A stretch of 5,410 nucleotides of DNA from Deltaproteobacteria bacterium. GTDB lineage: Bacteria > Myxococcota > XYA12-FULL-58-9 > JAUUZB01. The number at the start of each line of letters is the position of its first letter. Within the stretch, counting starts at the first letter, position 1. Positions 1 through 5,410 of this stretch are shown piece by piece. Made by a program: the position numbers and the translations under genes. Below the pieces are notes generated by a model. That model saw only the letters and a program-made list of their open reading frames with translations, ran no database searches and was not told where the DNA came from. Location of the stretch: NCBI GenBank assembly GCA_030590185.1, contig JAUUZB010000372.1, forward strand, positions 1 through 5,410. Reading direction: 5' to 3'.

Positions 1-1392
1 GGCAAGGTCCAGGTGGCGGATCGGGCGCGAGTCAAAGCCCTCAACAAGACCTTCCTCAAGTGGTTCCACCTCGGGATGGGCGCCAAAAAGCTCTTCACCC
101 GCGGCATCACCAACCGGCTCGGCTCCTTTTTGCGCATCTCGCCGGTGCAGATGGCCTACACCGGCGACCTGATCAAAACCTCCTTCGCCCGCTTTGGCAC
201 CATCTCCACCAACGTCATCTCGTCGGAGTCGGGGGACTCGCCCTGCAAGAACTGGGGCGGGGTGGGAAGCCGCGACTACCCGGTCGGCACCCACTCGAGC
301 AAGATCAACCCGGTCAACATCACCGACCGGGAGACCAAGAAGTACCACTGCTATTCCTGCCCGCTCGGCTGCGGCGGTATCGTCAAAATACCGGACGGCA
401 AGTACCCGATCGAGGAGATGCACAAGCCGGAGTACGAGACCTGCTGTGCCCTCGGCACCCTGATCCTCAACAACGACCTCGGCGCCATTTTCGAGCTCAA
501 CGACAAGCTCAACCGCGCCGGTATGGACAGCATCTCCGCCGGGGGCACGGTCGCCTTTGCCATCGAGTGTTGCGAGCGCGGCATCCTCTCCCGGGATGAG
601 GTCGATGGCCTCGACCTGACCTGGGGCAACGCCGGGGCGGCGATCGCCCTGGTGGAGAAGATGATCGCCCGCGAGGGTTGCGGGGCGCTGTTCGCCGACG
701 GCGTCAAGCGGGCTGCGGCCGAGATCGGCAAGGGCTCCGAGGAGTTCGCGATGCACGCCGGCGGTCAAGAGCTCGCCATGCACGACACCCGCTTCGACCC
801 GGGCTTCGCGATCTCCTACGCCTGCGAGCCTACCCCGGGCCGACACACCAACCACGGCTACCAGTGGCTCGAGATCTTCGCCCTGCACAAGATCTTCCGC
901 GGCCTGCCCAAGATGCCCGCCTTCTACCGACCCAAGGATCGCTACGAGGCGACCCCGGACAAGAACCTCCTGTTGGTGGAGGCCAGCAAGTACATGCAGA
1001 CCGCCAACGGCTGCGGCATGTGCCTGTTCGGTATCCAGATGGGCGGCCGCCTGCCGCTGCCGGACTACATCAATGCTGCCACCGGCTGGACCTATCCGGC
1101 GGAGCATTACCTAACGGTGGGGGCGCGCATCCAGGCGCTGCGCCAGGCATTCAACATCAAGCACGGCATCGACATCCTGGTCGACTACAAGCTGCCCAAA
1201 CGGGTGATCGGCAAGCCGGCCCTGGACGCCGGGCCGCTCAAGGGAATCCGCATCGATGCCGACGAGCTCAAGGCCGAGTTCCTCTCCGGCATGGGTTGGA
1301 ACCGCGAGACCGCCAAACCGGAGAAGCACACCCTGCTAGGGCTCGACCTCGCCGACGTGGCTGAGGATCTCTACGGCCAAGCCGAGGCGTGA
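1..1392 (+). CDS. Aldehyde:ferredoxin oxidoreductase (AOR) family tungsten/molybdenum enzyme, 5'-truncated by the window edge
   Basis: The frame is open from base 1 and ends at TGA 1390-1392, giving 463 residues; the GTG at 13 is internal, not the start. Family members bind a tungsto- or molybdo-bispterin and a [4Fe-4S] cluster and typically oxidise aldehydes to acids with ferredoxin as acceptor, in the cytoplasm. Seen, counting from the first codon: the cluster motif CYSCPLGC (Cys117, Cys120, Cys124); a PEYET segment with Glu144; a pterin-motif-like DLGAIF at 159-164; TPGRHTNHG with His282; and NGCGMC ending in Cys341, the expected fourth cluster ligand. The Cys124-Cys341 spacing resembles Pyrococcus AOR, so about 170 N-terminal residues (the first pterin-binding domain) are missing. 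By spacing, Glu144 and His282 probably match the active-site Glu and His of that enzyme. A MoaD-like carrier gene follows directly. The family is certain. The substrate is not: other AOR relatives include BamB of benzoyl-CoA reductase. Confidence 0.95.
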   Translation, partial: GKVQVADRARVKALNKTFLKWFHLGMGAKKLFTRGITNRLGSFLRISPVQMAYTGDLIKTSFARFGTISTNVISSESGDSPCKNWGGVGSRDYPVGTHSSKINPVNITDRETKKYHCYSCPLGCGGIVKIPDGKYPIEEMHKPEYETCCALGTLILNNDLGAIFELNDKLNRAGMDSISAGGTVAFAIECCERGILSRDEVDGLDLTWGNAGAAIALVEKMIAREGCGALFADGVKRAAAEIGKGSEEFAMHAGGQELAMHDTRFDPGFAISYACEPTPGRHTNHGYQWLEIFALHKIFRGLPKMPAFYRPKDRYEATPDKNLLLVEASKYMQTANGCGMCLFGIQMGGRLPLPDYINAATGWTYPAEHYLTVGARIQALRQAFNIKHGIDILVDYKLPKRVIGKPALDAGPLKGIRIDADELKAEFLSGMGWNRETAKPEKHTLLGLDLADVAEDLYGQAEA

Positions 1393-1410
1393 GCTCGGGC
1401 GGGGAACGGG

Positions 1411-1686
1411 ATCGAGATCGAGGTCAAAGTCGTCGGCACCTTCGGGGTCGATTCTCTGGCGTTGGCTGAACGCGTCGAGCTGAAGCCGGGGGCGCGGGTC
1501 CTCGAGGCGATCGAGGCCGTCTATCGCGCCGGCGCCATCAGCAAGCCGGTCTTCAAGGCGATCAAAAAGCTGCGGCCGCCGCTGTTTCTGGTGATCAACG
1601 ACGAGAAGGTCGATGGCAAGGCGATGACGGTCGAGCTCCAGGACGGGGACTCCGTGACCGTCATGCAGATCATGGCCGGGGGCTGA
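1411..1686 (+). CDS. MoaD/ThiS-family sulfur carrier protein (start uncertain)
   Basis: This is a small ubiquitin-like protein ending in MAGG before TGA 1684-1686. The C-terminal Gly-Gly is the residue pair that is adenylated and thiocarboxylated in MoaD and ThiS. In MoaD the thiocarboxylate supplies sulfur for the molybdopterin dithiolene. The LFLVINDEKV strand and the DGDSVTVMQIMAGG ending fit the fold. The gene sits just behind an AOR gene whose product needs such a cofactor, so a MoaD role is more likely than ThiS. The start is a problem: the only canonical one in frame (apart from CTG 1456) is TTG 1462, giving 74 residues. That cuts off IEIEVKVVGTFG, which looks like the first beta-strand of the family. 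Including it from about 1411 gives 91 residues, the usual size, but codon 1411 is ATC. The frame is also continuous with the AOR frame, interrupted only by TGA 1390. A start at 1411, at TTG 1462, or at GTG 1389 with a frameshift all remain possible. Confidence 0.85.
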   Translation: MEIEVKVVGTFGVDSLALAERVELKPGARVLEAIEAVYRAGAISKPVFKAIKKLRPPLFLVINDEKVDGKAMTVELQDGDSVTVMQIMAGG

Positions 1687-1726
1687 TCGAAGAGCCCCGG
1701 CTAACGCCGCCCCCGTCACGCCGATT

Positions 1727-1742
1727 CGCCCCGCGGCGGGCG
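1727..1742. terminator. Weak GC-rich hairpin between convergent genes, possible terminator
   Basis: CGCCC at 1727-1731 pairs with GGGCG at 1738-1742 around a 6-base loop. It lies in the 75-bp gap between the converging MoaD-like and kelch genes. A wider inverted pair, GAGCCC (1692-1697) and GGGCTC (1754-1759), encloses it. No T-run follows on either strand, so it is not a canonical intrinsic terminator. In DNA this GC-rich such short stems also arise by chance. Confidence 0.2.
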
Positions 1743-1761
1743 CGACGAGGATAGGGCTCGG

Positions 1762-4200
1762 CTACCAGACGGTGCGTTCGGTGGTCGCGGTGGCGGTACC
1801 GTCGGGTGTCTCTCCACCCACCAGATAGATGAAGGCGCTCTCCAATGCGGATCCCATCAGATAGCGGGGCGTCGTTAGCGTCGCCTCGGTGTTGGTCCAG
1901 TTGCGCGTCTCGGGCGGGTAAACGTCGTTGCAGCCGAGGCCATCGTTGTTGCAGATGTAGGTCTGGTGGTTGATATCGCTGGGGCCGTTGTCCTTGCCGC
2001 CAAAAGCGTAGATGTGGTTGTTGGCCACCATCGGCGCATAGCCGGCCTGGTTGTTCATGGTGGCGCTGCCGCCGAAGCTGGCAAAGGCGGTCAGGTCGCC
2101 CGCCGGCCACTGGATCTCGGCCCAGTCGAAGTCGTTGACCGCCACGTCACCGGGGTCAACGCCGCCGCCGAGGTAGAGATAGTAGGCGGCGCCGACGTTG
2201 GGGGCGTTGTCCGGCGTGGCGATATAGGCGCCGGCCTTCCAACGCGGGCTGGCAAAGGTCTCGCTTCCCACCTGACAATTCTGCGCCATGCTCTGGCCAC
2301 CATCGGCGGCGATGTCGATCACGCAGGTTTGATAGTTGTTCTGGACGCCCGTGCCATCATCGCCGGCCAGGATGTAGATGACAAAGCCGCTGCCGTCCGG
2401 CTTCATCACCTGGGTGACGGCGGCGCCCTTTCGTGCCTCGGCCAGGGCTAACGGGGCGGCGGCGGCGGTCATCGGCTGGTGCCACTTGCCCAGGGCGCCC
2501 ACCTGCAAGGCCGCGTCGCCCGAGGCGGTCTTGCCATCGTCGATGCCGGTCGAGACGGCGGTGGTCTCCCACGCCAGACGCTCCTCACCTGCGGCGGCAC
2601 CGGCGGCGGGGCTGCGATAGATCCGGTAGCCAACCGCGTCGTCGACCGCGGTCCACTCGAGCGTCACCTGCACCAAGGCGTCGCCGAGGTCCGGGACGCG
2701 CACCACGAAGGCCTCGGAGGCCAGGGTCTCGCCGCCCGGATTGAGGGGATCGTCAGCAGGCAGCAGCGCCGCTACCCGGTAGTACCAGGTACCCGCCCCG
2801 AGCCCGTCGGTCTCGCTGACTCCCAAGTCCACTGATTCGATGTGGGGCCGCTCGTCTAGGGACAGGACGTGGGCCCGCTCGATACTGGTCAGGGCGGCGC
2901 TCCCATCCTCGGTGCCGCCGATGACATAGACGAAACGACCCATGGCCGCAGACCCGTGCATCGCCCGCGGGGTCGCCAGACGATAGCGCAGGGTGTGAAA
3001 GTCGTGGAGGCGCCCGGAGATGTCCACCGCCGCAGCCTCCACCGTGTCGAAGGTGTTGCCGTCGGTCCCGTCGTCGCCACCGATGGCGTAGACATACCGC
3101 GCGGCGTTGTTGACCCGCGCCGCCGCCGCGGCCGGTGATCGCCTGGCGGTCGACAGGTCAGGCCCGGCGGCGAAGGGGAATAATTTCTGGTCGTACCCGG
3201 TCACCACCAGGGCCGAGAACTCGTCAAAGGCCGTGTCGGCGTTGGTGAGGCGAACGATGCAGAAGGCTTCGCTGAGGCTGTCGGCGTCAAAGGTGCCCTC
3301 GAAGGAGGTCGCGTCGCTGCTGACCTCGGTCACGGCGAGGGTCGAGGTGGTGCCATCTGGAGCCTCACAGTTGAGCTCGACCACCGGCGAGGCGAAGTTC
3401 TGGCCGGCGAGGGTCAAGGTGCAGCCCGGATCGTTTCGCACCGACCCGGGGCTGATGCCATCGATCCGCGGCGGCGGGGCGGCGAGGATGAGGAACTGCT
3501 CCGCTGGGTTATCGGAGACACCGACCTTGCCGTCCGGGTTGACCACGATAAAGTCGTAGCTGCCAACCGCGAGACCAGAGGGCACTTCGGCCGTGACCGT
3601 GGAGCTGTCGAGGAAGGTGACCGCCTGGATGATCACGGCGGCGCCACCGCCGCTGGGGCGGAGGTAGAGACGAGGAATGGCGAGGAACCCGCCGCCTGCG
3701 TCGTCAGCGGTGAGGGTGATGGCGGTCTCGATCTCCCCCGCCCCGAAGGCCGGCTGCACCGCCAGGAGATCGAGCTCGGTGAGCTCCACCACCTCGAGGG
3801 CGGCATCGGTCACGGCCGTTTCAGCGTCTCCGCCGGTGAGGCGTAGGTCGTAGGTCCCGGCCGCGGTCCCGGCCGGAACCAGGGCGCGGATTTGATCGGT
3901 GTTGGAGTCATCGGAAACGGTGAGGGCGAGGGCTACGCCGGACGCCGGCAAGAGCTCCACCGTCACCGGGGCGGTCACGTCGCTGGCGTAGATGGTGATC
4001 TCGGTGTCGATGCCGTTGTAGACCACCGGCGGGTCGACGAAGTAGACCATGGCGCCTATCGGCCCTGCGTCGCCTCCGCCATCGTCGGAGGTTCCTCCGT
4101 CGCAACCCACGAAGAGCAGCGCGCCGATGAAGACGCAGCTCGTGACGGCGCGCTGGGTTTGATCGATCGCATTGCGATGGGAATTCTTGGGCAGCTTCAT
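1762..4200 (-). CDS. Predicted lipoprotein with IPT/TIG domains and a kelch-repeat region interrupted by an FN3-like domain
   Basis: This is an 812-residue protein, ATG at 4200 and TAG at 1762-1764. A basic N-terminus, the hydrophobic run CVFIGALLFVG and Cys33 indicate lipidation, although Phe at -3 is an imperfect lipobox. A Gly/Asp-rich linker (34-46) follows. Three beta-rich segments at about 48-140, 143-240 and 246-335 look like IPT/TIG immunoglobulin-like domains; the third begins with the typical IDGISPGSV. Kelch-type strands ending in Gly-Gly, or a variant of it, then appear at 369 (YVYAIGG), 423 (FVYVIGG), 606 (FVIYILAG), 673 (YYLYLGGG), 729 (HIYAFGG) and 790 (FIYLVGG), enough for a six-bladed propeller. 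Between the second and third lies an FN3-like domain at about 457-556 (GTWYYRVAAL, then VTLEWTAVDDAVGYRIYRS). Cys626/Cys642 and Cys750/Cys757 could form disulfides. The protein probably sits on the cell surface or in the periplasm and binds protein or glycan; no catalytic motif is visible, so a specific function cannot be given. It is transcribed alone, away from the solute-binding gene. Confidence 0.9.
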   Translation of the reverse strand: MKLPKNSHRNAIDQTQRAVTSCVFIGALLFVGCDGGTSDDGGGDAGPIGAMVYFVDPPVVYNGIDTEITIYASDVTAPVTVELLPASGVALALTVSDDSNTDQIRALVPAGTAAGTYDLRLTGGDAETAVTDAALEVVELTELDLLAVQPAFGAGEIETAITLTADDAGGGFLAIPRLYLRPSGGGAAVIIQAVTFLDSSTVTAEVPSGLAVGSYDFIVVNPDGKVGVSDNPAEQFLILAAPPPRIDGISPGSVRNDPGCTLTLAGQNFASPVVELNCEAPDGTTSTLAVTEVSSDATSFEGTFDADSLSEAFCIVRLTNADTAFDEFSALVVTGYDQKLFPFAAGPDLSTARRSPAAAAARVNNAARYVYAIGGDDGTDGNTFDTVEAAAVDISGRLHDFHTLRYRLATPRAMHGSAAMGRFVYVIGGTEDGSAALTSIERAHVLSLDERPHIESVDLGVSETDGLGAGTWYYRVAALLPADDPLNPGGETLASEAFVVRVPDLGDALVQVTLEWTAVDDAVGYRIYRSPAAGAAAGEERLAWETTAVSTGIDDGKTASGDAALQVGALGKWHQPMTAAAAPLALAEARKGAAVTQVMKPDGSGFVIYILAGDDGTGVQNNYQTCVIDIAADGGQSMAQNCQVGSETFASPRWKAGAYIATPDNAPNVGAAYYLYLGGGVDPGDVAVNDFDWAEIQWPAGDLTAFASFGGSATMNNQAGYAPMVANNHIYAFGGKDNGPSDINHQTYICNNDGLGCNDVYPPETRNWTNTEATLTTPRYLMGSALESAFIYLVGGETPDGTATATTERTVW
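2533..2832 (-). other. Fibronectin type III-like domain inserted within the kelch repeats
   Basis: Residues 457-556 of the kelch lipoprotein show the FN3 pattern as seen in many bacterial surface proteins: a tyrosine-rich strand (GTWYYRVAAL), a tryptophan strand (VTLEWTAVDD) and GYRIYRS. The segment separates kelch motifs 2 and 3. The boundaries are estimates, and the strand order looks permuted (the YYRVAAL strand comes before LEWTAV). It may therefore be the end of one FN3-type domain followed by the start of another. Confidence 0.6.
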
Positions 4201-4210
4201 GGGGCTCTCA

Positions 4211-4216
4211 CTCCTC
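4211..4216 (-). promoter_or_regulatory. Ribosome binding site of the kelch lipoprotein gene
   Basis: On the minus strand this reads GAGGAG, 10 bases before the ATG at 4200. The purine-rich match to the 16S rRNA tail supports that start, although the spacing is at the long end of the usual range. Confidence 0.5.
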
Positions 4217-4360
4217 GAGAAACAGGAACACCGGACAACAGATGCTCTGTGTTTCGATACCGACGAGCCCCTAGAAAGTTACGAGCCAGCTGGCCGCTTC
4301 CCCACCGCCAGGGCAGGTCGACGGTTGAGCCCAACCATCACCCCGGGCATGATGGACAGC

Positions 4361-4365
4361 GGAGG
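4361..4365 (+). promoter_or_regulatory. Ribosome binding site that fixes the GTG start at 4371
   Basis: GGAGG lies five bases before GTG 4371. Upstream in this frame there is a stop (TGA 4350-4352) and no other start codon in between. The site and the signal peptide that follows therefore settle the start of the solute-binding protein gene. Confidence 0.8.
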
Positions 4366-4370
4366 TTGTC

Positions 4371-5410
4371 GTGACACGCGGCGTTCTGGTTCTCTTGCTG
4401 GCGTCGGCGGTTGGCTGCACCGACCCCGCGATGCCCACCGGCGCGCACCCAACACCGGATACCCTCGAGCTGGTCTACTGGCGCCACCACTACGAGCCCG
4501 AGCGCCTGGGCATGCAGGCCCTGATCACCGAGTTCGAGGCGGCCAACCCCGGCACCCGCATCACCCTGCGCACTTTTCCCCAGGGAGTCTTCGGCACCAA
4601 GCTCGCTACCAGCCTGATGACATCCGACGGCCCGGAGCTGGTCAACATCCACCACAGCTGGGTCTACACCTTTGCCAAAAAGGGCCTGGTAACCTCCCTG
4701 CCCGAGTCGCTCGGCGCCGAGCACCGCGAAGCCTTCTTCCCCATCCTCGACAACTTCCGCCACGACGGCACGCTGTTCGCCATGCCCATCGGCGCCGGTA
4801 ACCTCGCGCTATTCTACAATCGCACCCTGTTCCGGGAGGCCGGCCTCGATCCGGACACGCCGCCGGAGACCTGGGACCAACTGGTGACCATGGCCCAACG
4901 TCTCACCAAACGCGACGAGCACGGCCGCCTGATCCAAGCCGGCGCCAGCCTCGGTCGCTCCGAGAGCCAGGGCTGGAACTTCTTCGTAGATGCCTTGTTG
5001 CCCCAGGCGGGGGTCCCACTACTCAACGACAACCAAACCGCGGTGGCGTGGAATGGACCGGCCGGCGTGGCCGCCCTCACCTGGTACACCGACTTCGTCC
5101 GCCGCCACCAAACCACCGCCATCACCTTCCCCACCGACCTCGACGCCTTTCGCCTCGGCCTCTCCGCCATGATGGTCAACGGCAACTGGCAGCTCTCGGC
5201 CCTACGCCGGCACGGCAAGGACCTCGACTTCGGCGTGGCGCCGCTGCCGATCTCGCCCCTCGGCATCCGCGCCACCTACGGCAACAGCTGGGGCACCGCC
5301 ATCTCGGCGCGCGCTACCCCGGAACAGCGAGCCCTGGCGATCCGCTTTATGGCATTCATCTCGACCTACGGGGCGATGAAGGCCTGGTCCCGCGCCACCG
5401 GCGAGCTGCC
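4371..5410 (+). CDS. ABC transporter extracellular solute-binding lipoprotein, family 1 (sugar type), 3'-truncated by the window edge
   Basis: The frame runs from GTG 4371 to the window end with no stop, giving 346 complete codons. A short signal peptide (VTRGVLVLLLASAVGC) has a good lipobox, AVGC, lipidated at Cys16. The mature part reads as a family 1 solute-binding protein: LELVYWRHHY as the first strand; LITEFEAANPGTRI at 51-64; ALFYNRTLFREAGLD at 146-160 followed by PPETWDQLVTMAQRLTK, the most typical stretch of the family; FRLGLSAMMVNGNWQLSALR at 260-279; and YGNSWGTAIS at 303-312 near the hinge and ligand site. Family members are usually 400-450 residues, so roughly 60-100 are missing. 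Such proteins capture sugars, oligosaccharides or glycerol phosphates outside the membrane and pass them to a two-permease ABC importer. Those genes would be expected just beyond the window. The exact ligand cannot be read. The aromatic residues (Trp37, Trp97, Trp227, Trp273, Trp307) suit sugar stacking, which is inference. Confidence 0.93.
   Translation, partial: MTRGVLVLLLASAVGCTDPAMPTGAHPTPDTLELVYWRHHYEPERLGMQALITEFEAANPGTRITLRTFPQGVFGTKLATSLMTSDGPELVNIHHSWVYTFAKKGLVTSLPESLGAEHREAFFPILDNFRHDGTLFAMPIGAGNLALFYNRTLFREAGLDPDTPPETWDQLVTMAQRLTKRDEHGRLIQAGASLGRSESQGWNFFVDALLPQAGVPLLNDNQTAVAWNGPAGVAALTWYTDFVRRHQTTAITFPTDLDAFRLGLSAMMVNGNWQLSALRRHGKDLDFGVAPLPISPLGIRATYGNSWGTAISARATPEQRALAIRFMAFISTYGAMKAWSRATGEL

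Larger units (their letters stand above)
4201..4370. promoter_or_regulatory. Divergent intergenic region with a 10-bp palindrome
   Basis: These 170 bases separate the outward-facing kelch and solute-binding genes and must hold both promoters. A perfect palindrome, GCCAGCTGGC, lies at 4285-4294, and ACGAGCC occurs twice in direct orientation (4263-4269 and 4281-4287). On the plus strand TTGAGC (4325-4330), 17 bases, then CATGAT (4348-4353) matches the -35/-10 consensus at four of six bases each. It would start transcription almost at the ribosome binding site, so it is weak evidence. I saw no convincing promoter for the minus-strand gene and no RNA gene. Confidence 0.4.

Noticed and set aside
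1390..1440. TGA as a selenocysteine codon joining AOR and MoaD
   Set aside because: I could not find a stable bacterial SECIS-type hairpin just after the TGA, and the 20 or so residues that follow do not look like conserved protein. A frameshift or alternative start explains the junction better.
1966..2451. Plus-strand open frames opposite the kelch gene (also 2378-2835, 2869-3559 and 3892-4374)
   Set aside because: The opposite strand encodes a coherent IPT/kelch protein throughout. The translations here are Val/Gly/Arg-rich with no motif.
4325..4353. TTGAGC-17-CATGAT as the sigma-70 promoter of the solute-binding gene
   Set aside because: Only four of six bases match in each box, and transcription would begin at the ribosome binding site, leaving almost no leader. 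It is mentioned within the intergenic entry but not called as its own feature.
4172..4801. A 209-codon open frame on the plus strand overlapping both divergent gene starts
   Set aside because: Its translation is Pro/Arg/His-rich low-complexity sequence, and the solute-binding protein in another frame has a ribosome binding site, signal peptide and family motifs. It is a shadow frame.
4338..5275. Minus-strand open frames (4338-4763 and 4814-5275) opposite the solute-binding gene
   Set aside because: They lie antisense to a well-supported gene and show no recognisable domain; such frames are expected in GC-rich DNA.
1..5410. CRISPR arrays, tRNA or rRNA genes, insertion sequences, attachment sites
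   Set aside because: No regular repeats, tRNA-like cloverleaf, transposase or terminal inverted repeats were recognised on reading both strands.

Overview
This is a high-GC bacterial window with four protein genes: two partial (cut by the window edges) and two whole. The first half suggests an organism that uses tungsten or molybdenum pterin enzymes, which is typical of anaerobes. The large secreted lipoprotein has a Gly/Asp-rich linker after its lipidated cysteine and IPT/TIG plus kelch domains. That style is common in Myxococcota and other former Deltaproteobacteria. The taxonomic guess is inference only; no rRNA or marker gene is present.

Layout: (1) Positions 1-1392, + strand: the C-terminal three quarters of an aldehyde:ferredoxin oxidoreductase (AOR) family enzyme, with all four [4Fe-4S] cysteines visible. 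(2) About 1411-1686, + strand: a small MoaD/ThiS-like sulfur carrier ending in Gly-Gly. It lies directly behind the AOR gene and in the same frame, separated from it by one TGA stop. Its N-terminal strand has no canonical start codon, which makes this junction the most puzzling spot in the window. (3) 1687-1761: a short gap between converging genes with a small GC-rich hairpin. (4) 1762-4200, - strand: an 812-residue predicted lipoprotein with three IPT/TIG-like domains and six kelch-type motifs, in which a fibronectin-III-like domain is inserted between the second and third motifs. (5) 4201-4370: a divergent intergenic region with a perfect 10-bp palindrome. (6) 4371 to the window end, + strand: a GTG-started ABC transporter solute-binding lipoprotein (family 1, sugar type), cut off by the window edge.

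Functionally, the AOR gene and the sulfur carrier form a plausible operon: the carrier would supply sulfur for the dithiolene of the tungsto/molybdopterin cofactor that the enzyme needs. The solute-binding protein probably opens an ABC uptake operon that continues beyond the window. The kelch lipoprotein stands alone, and nothing in the sequence ties it to either neighbour. I do not see a clearly new multi-gene system. The items most worth checking are the AOR/MoaD junction and the interrupted kelch architecture.
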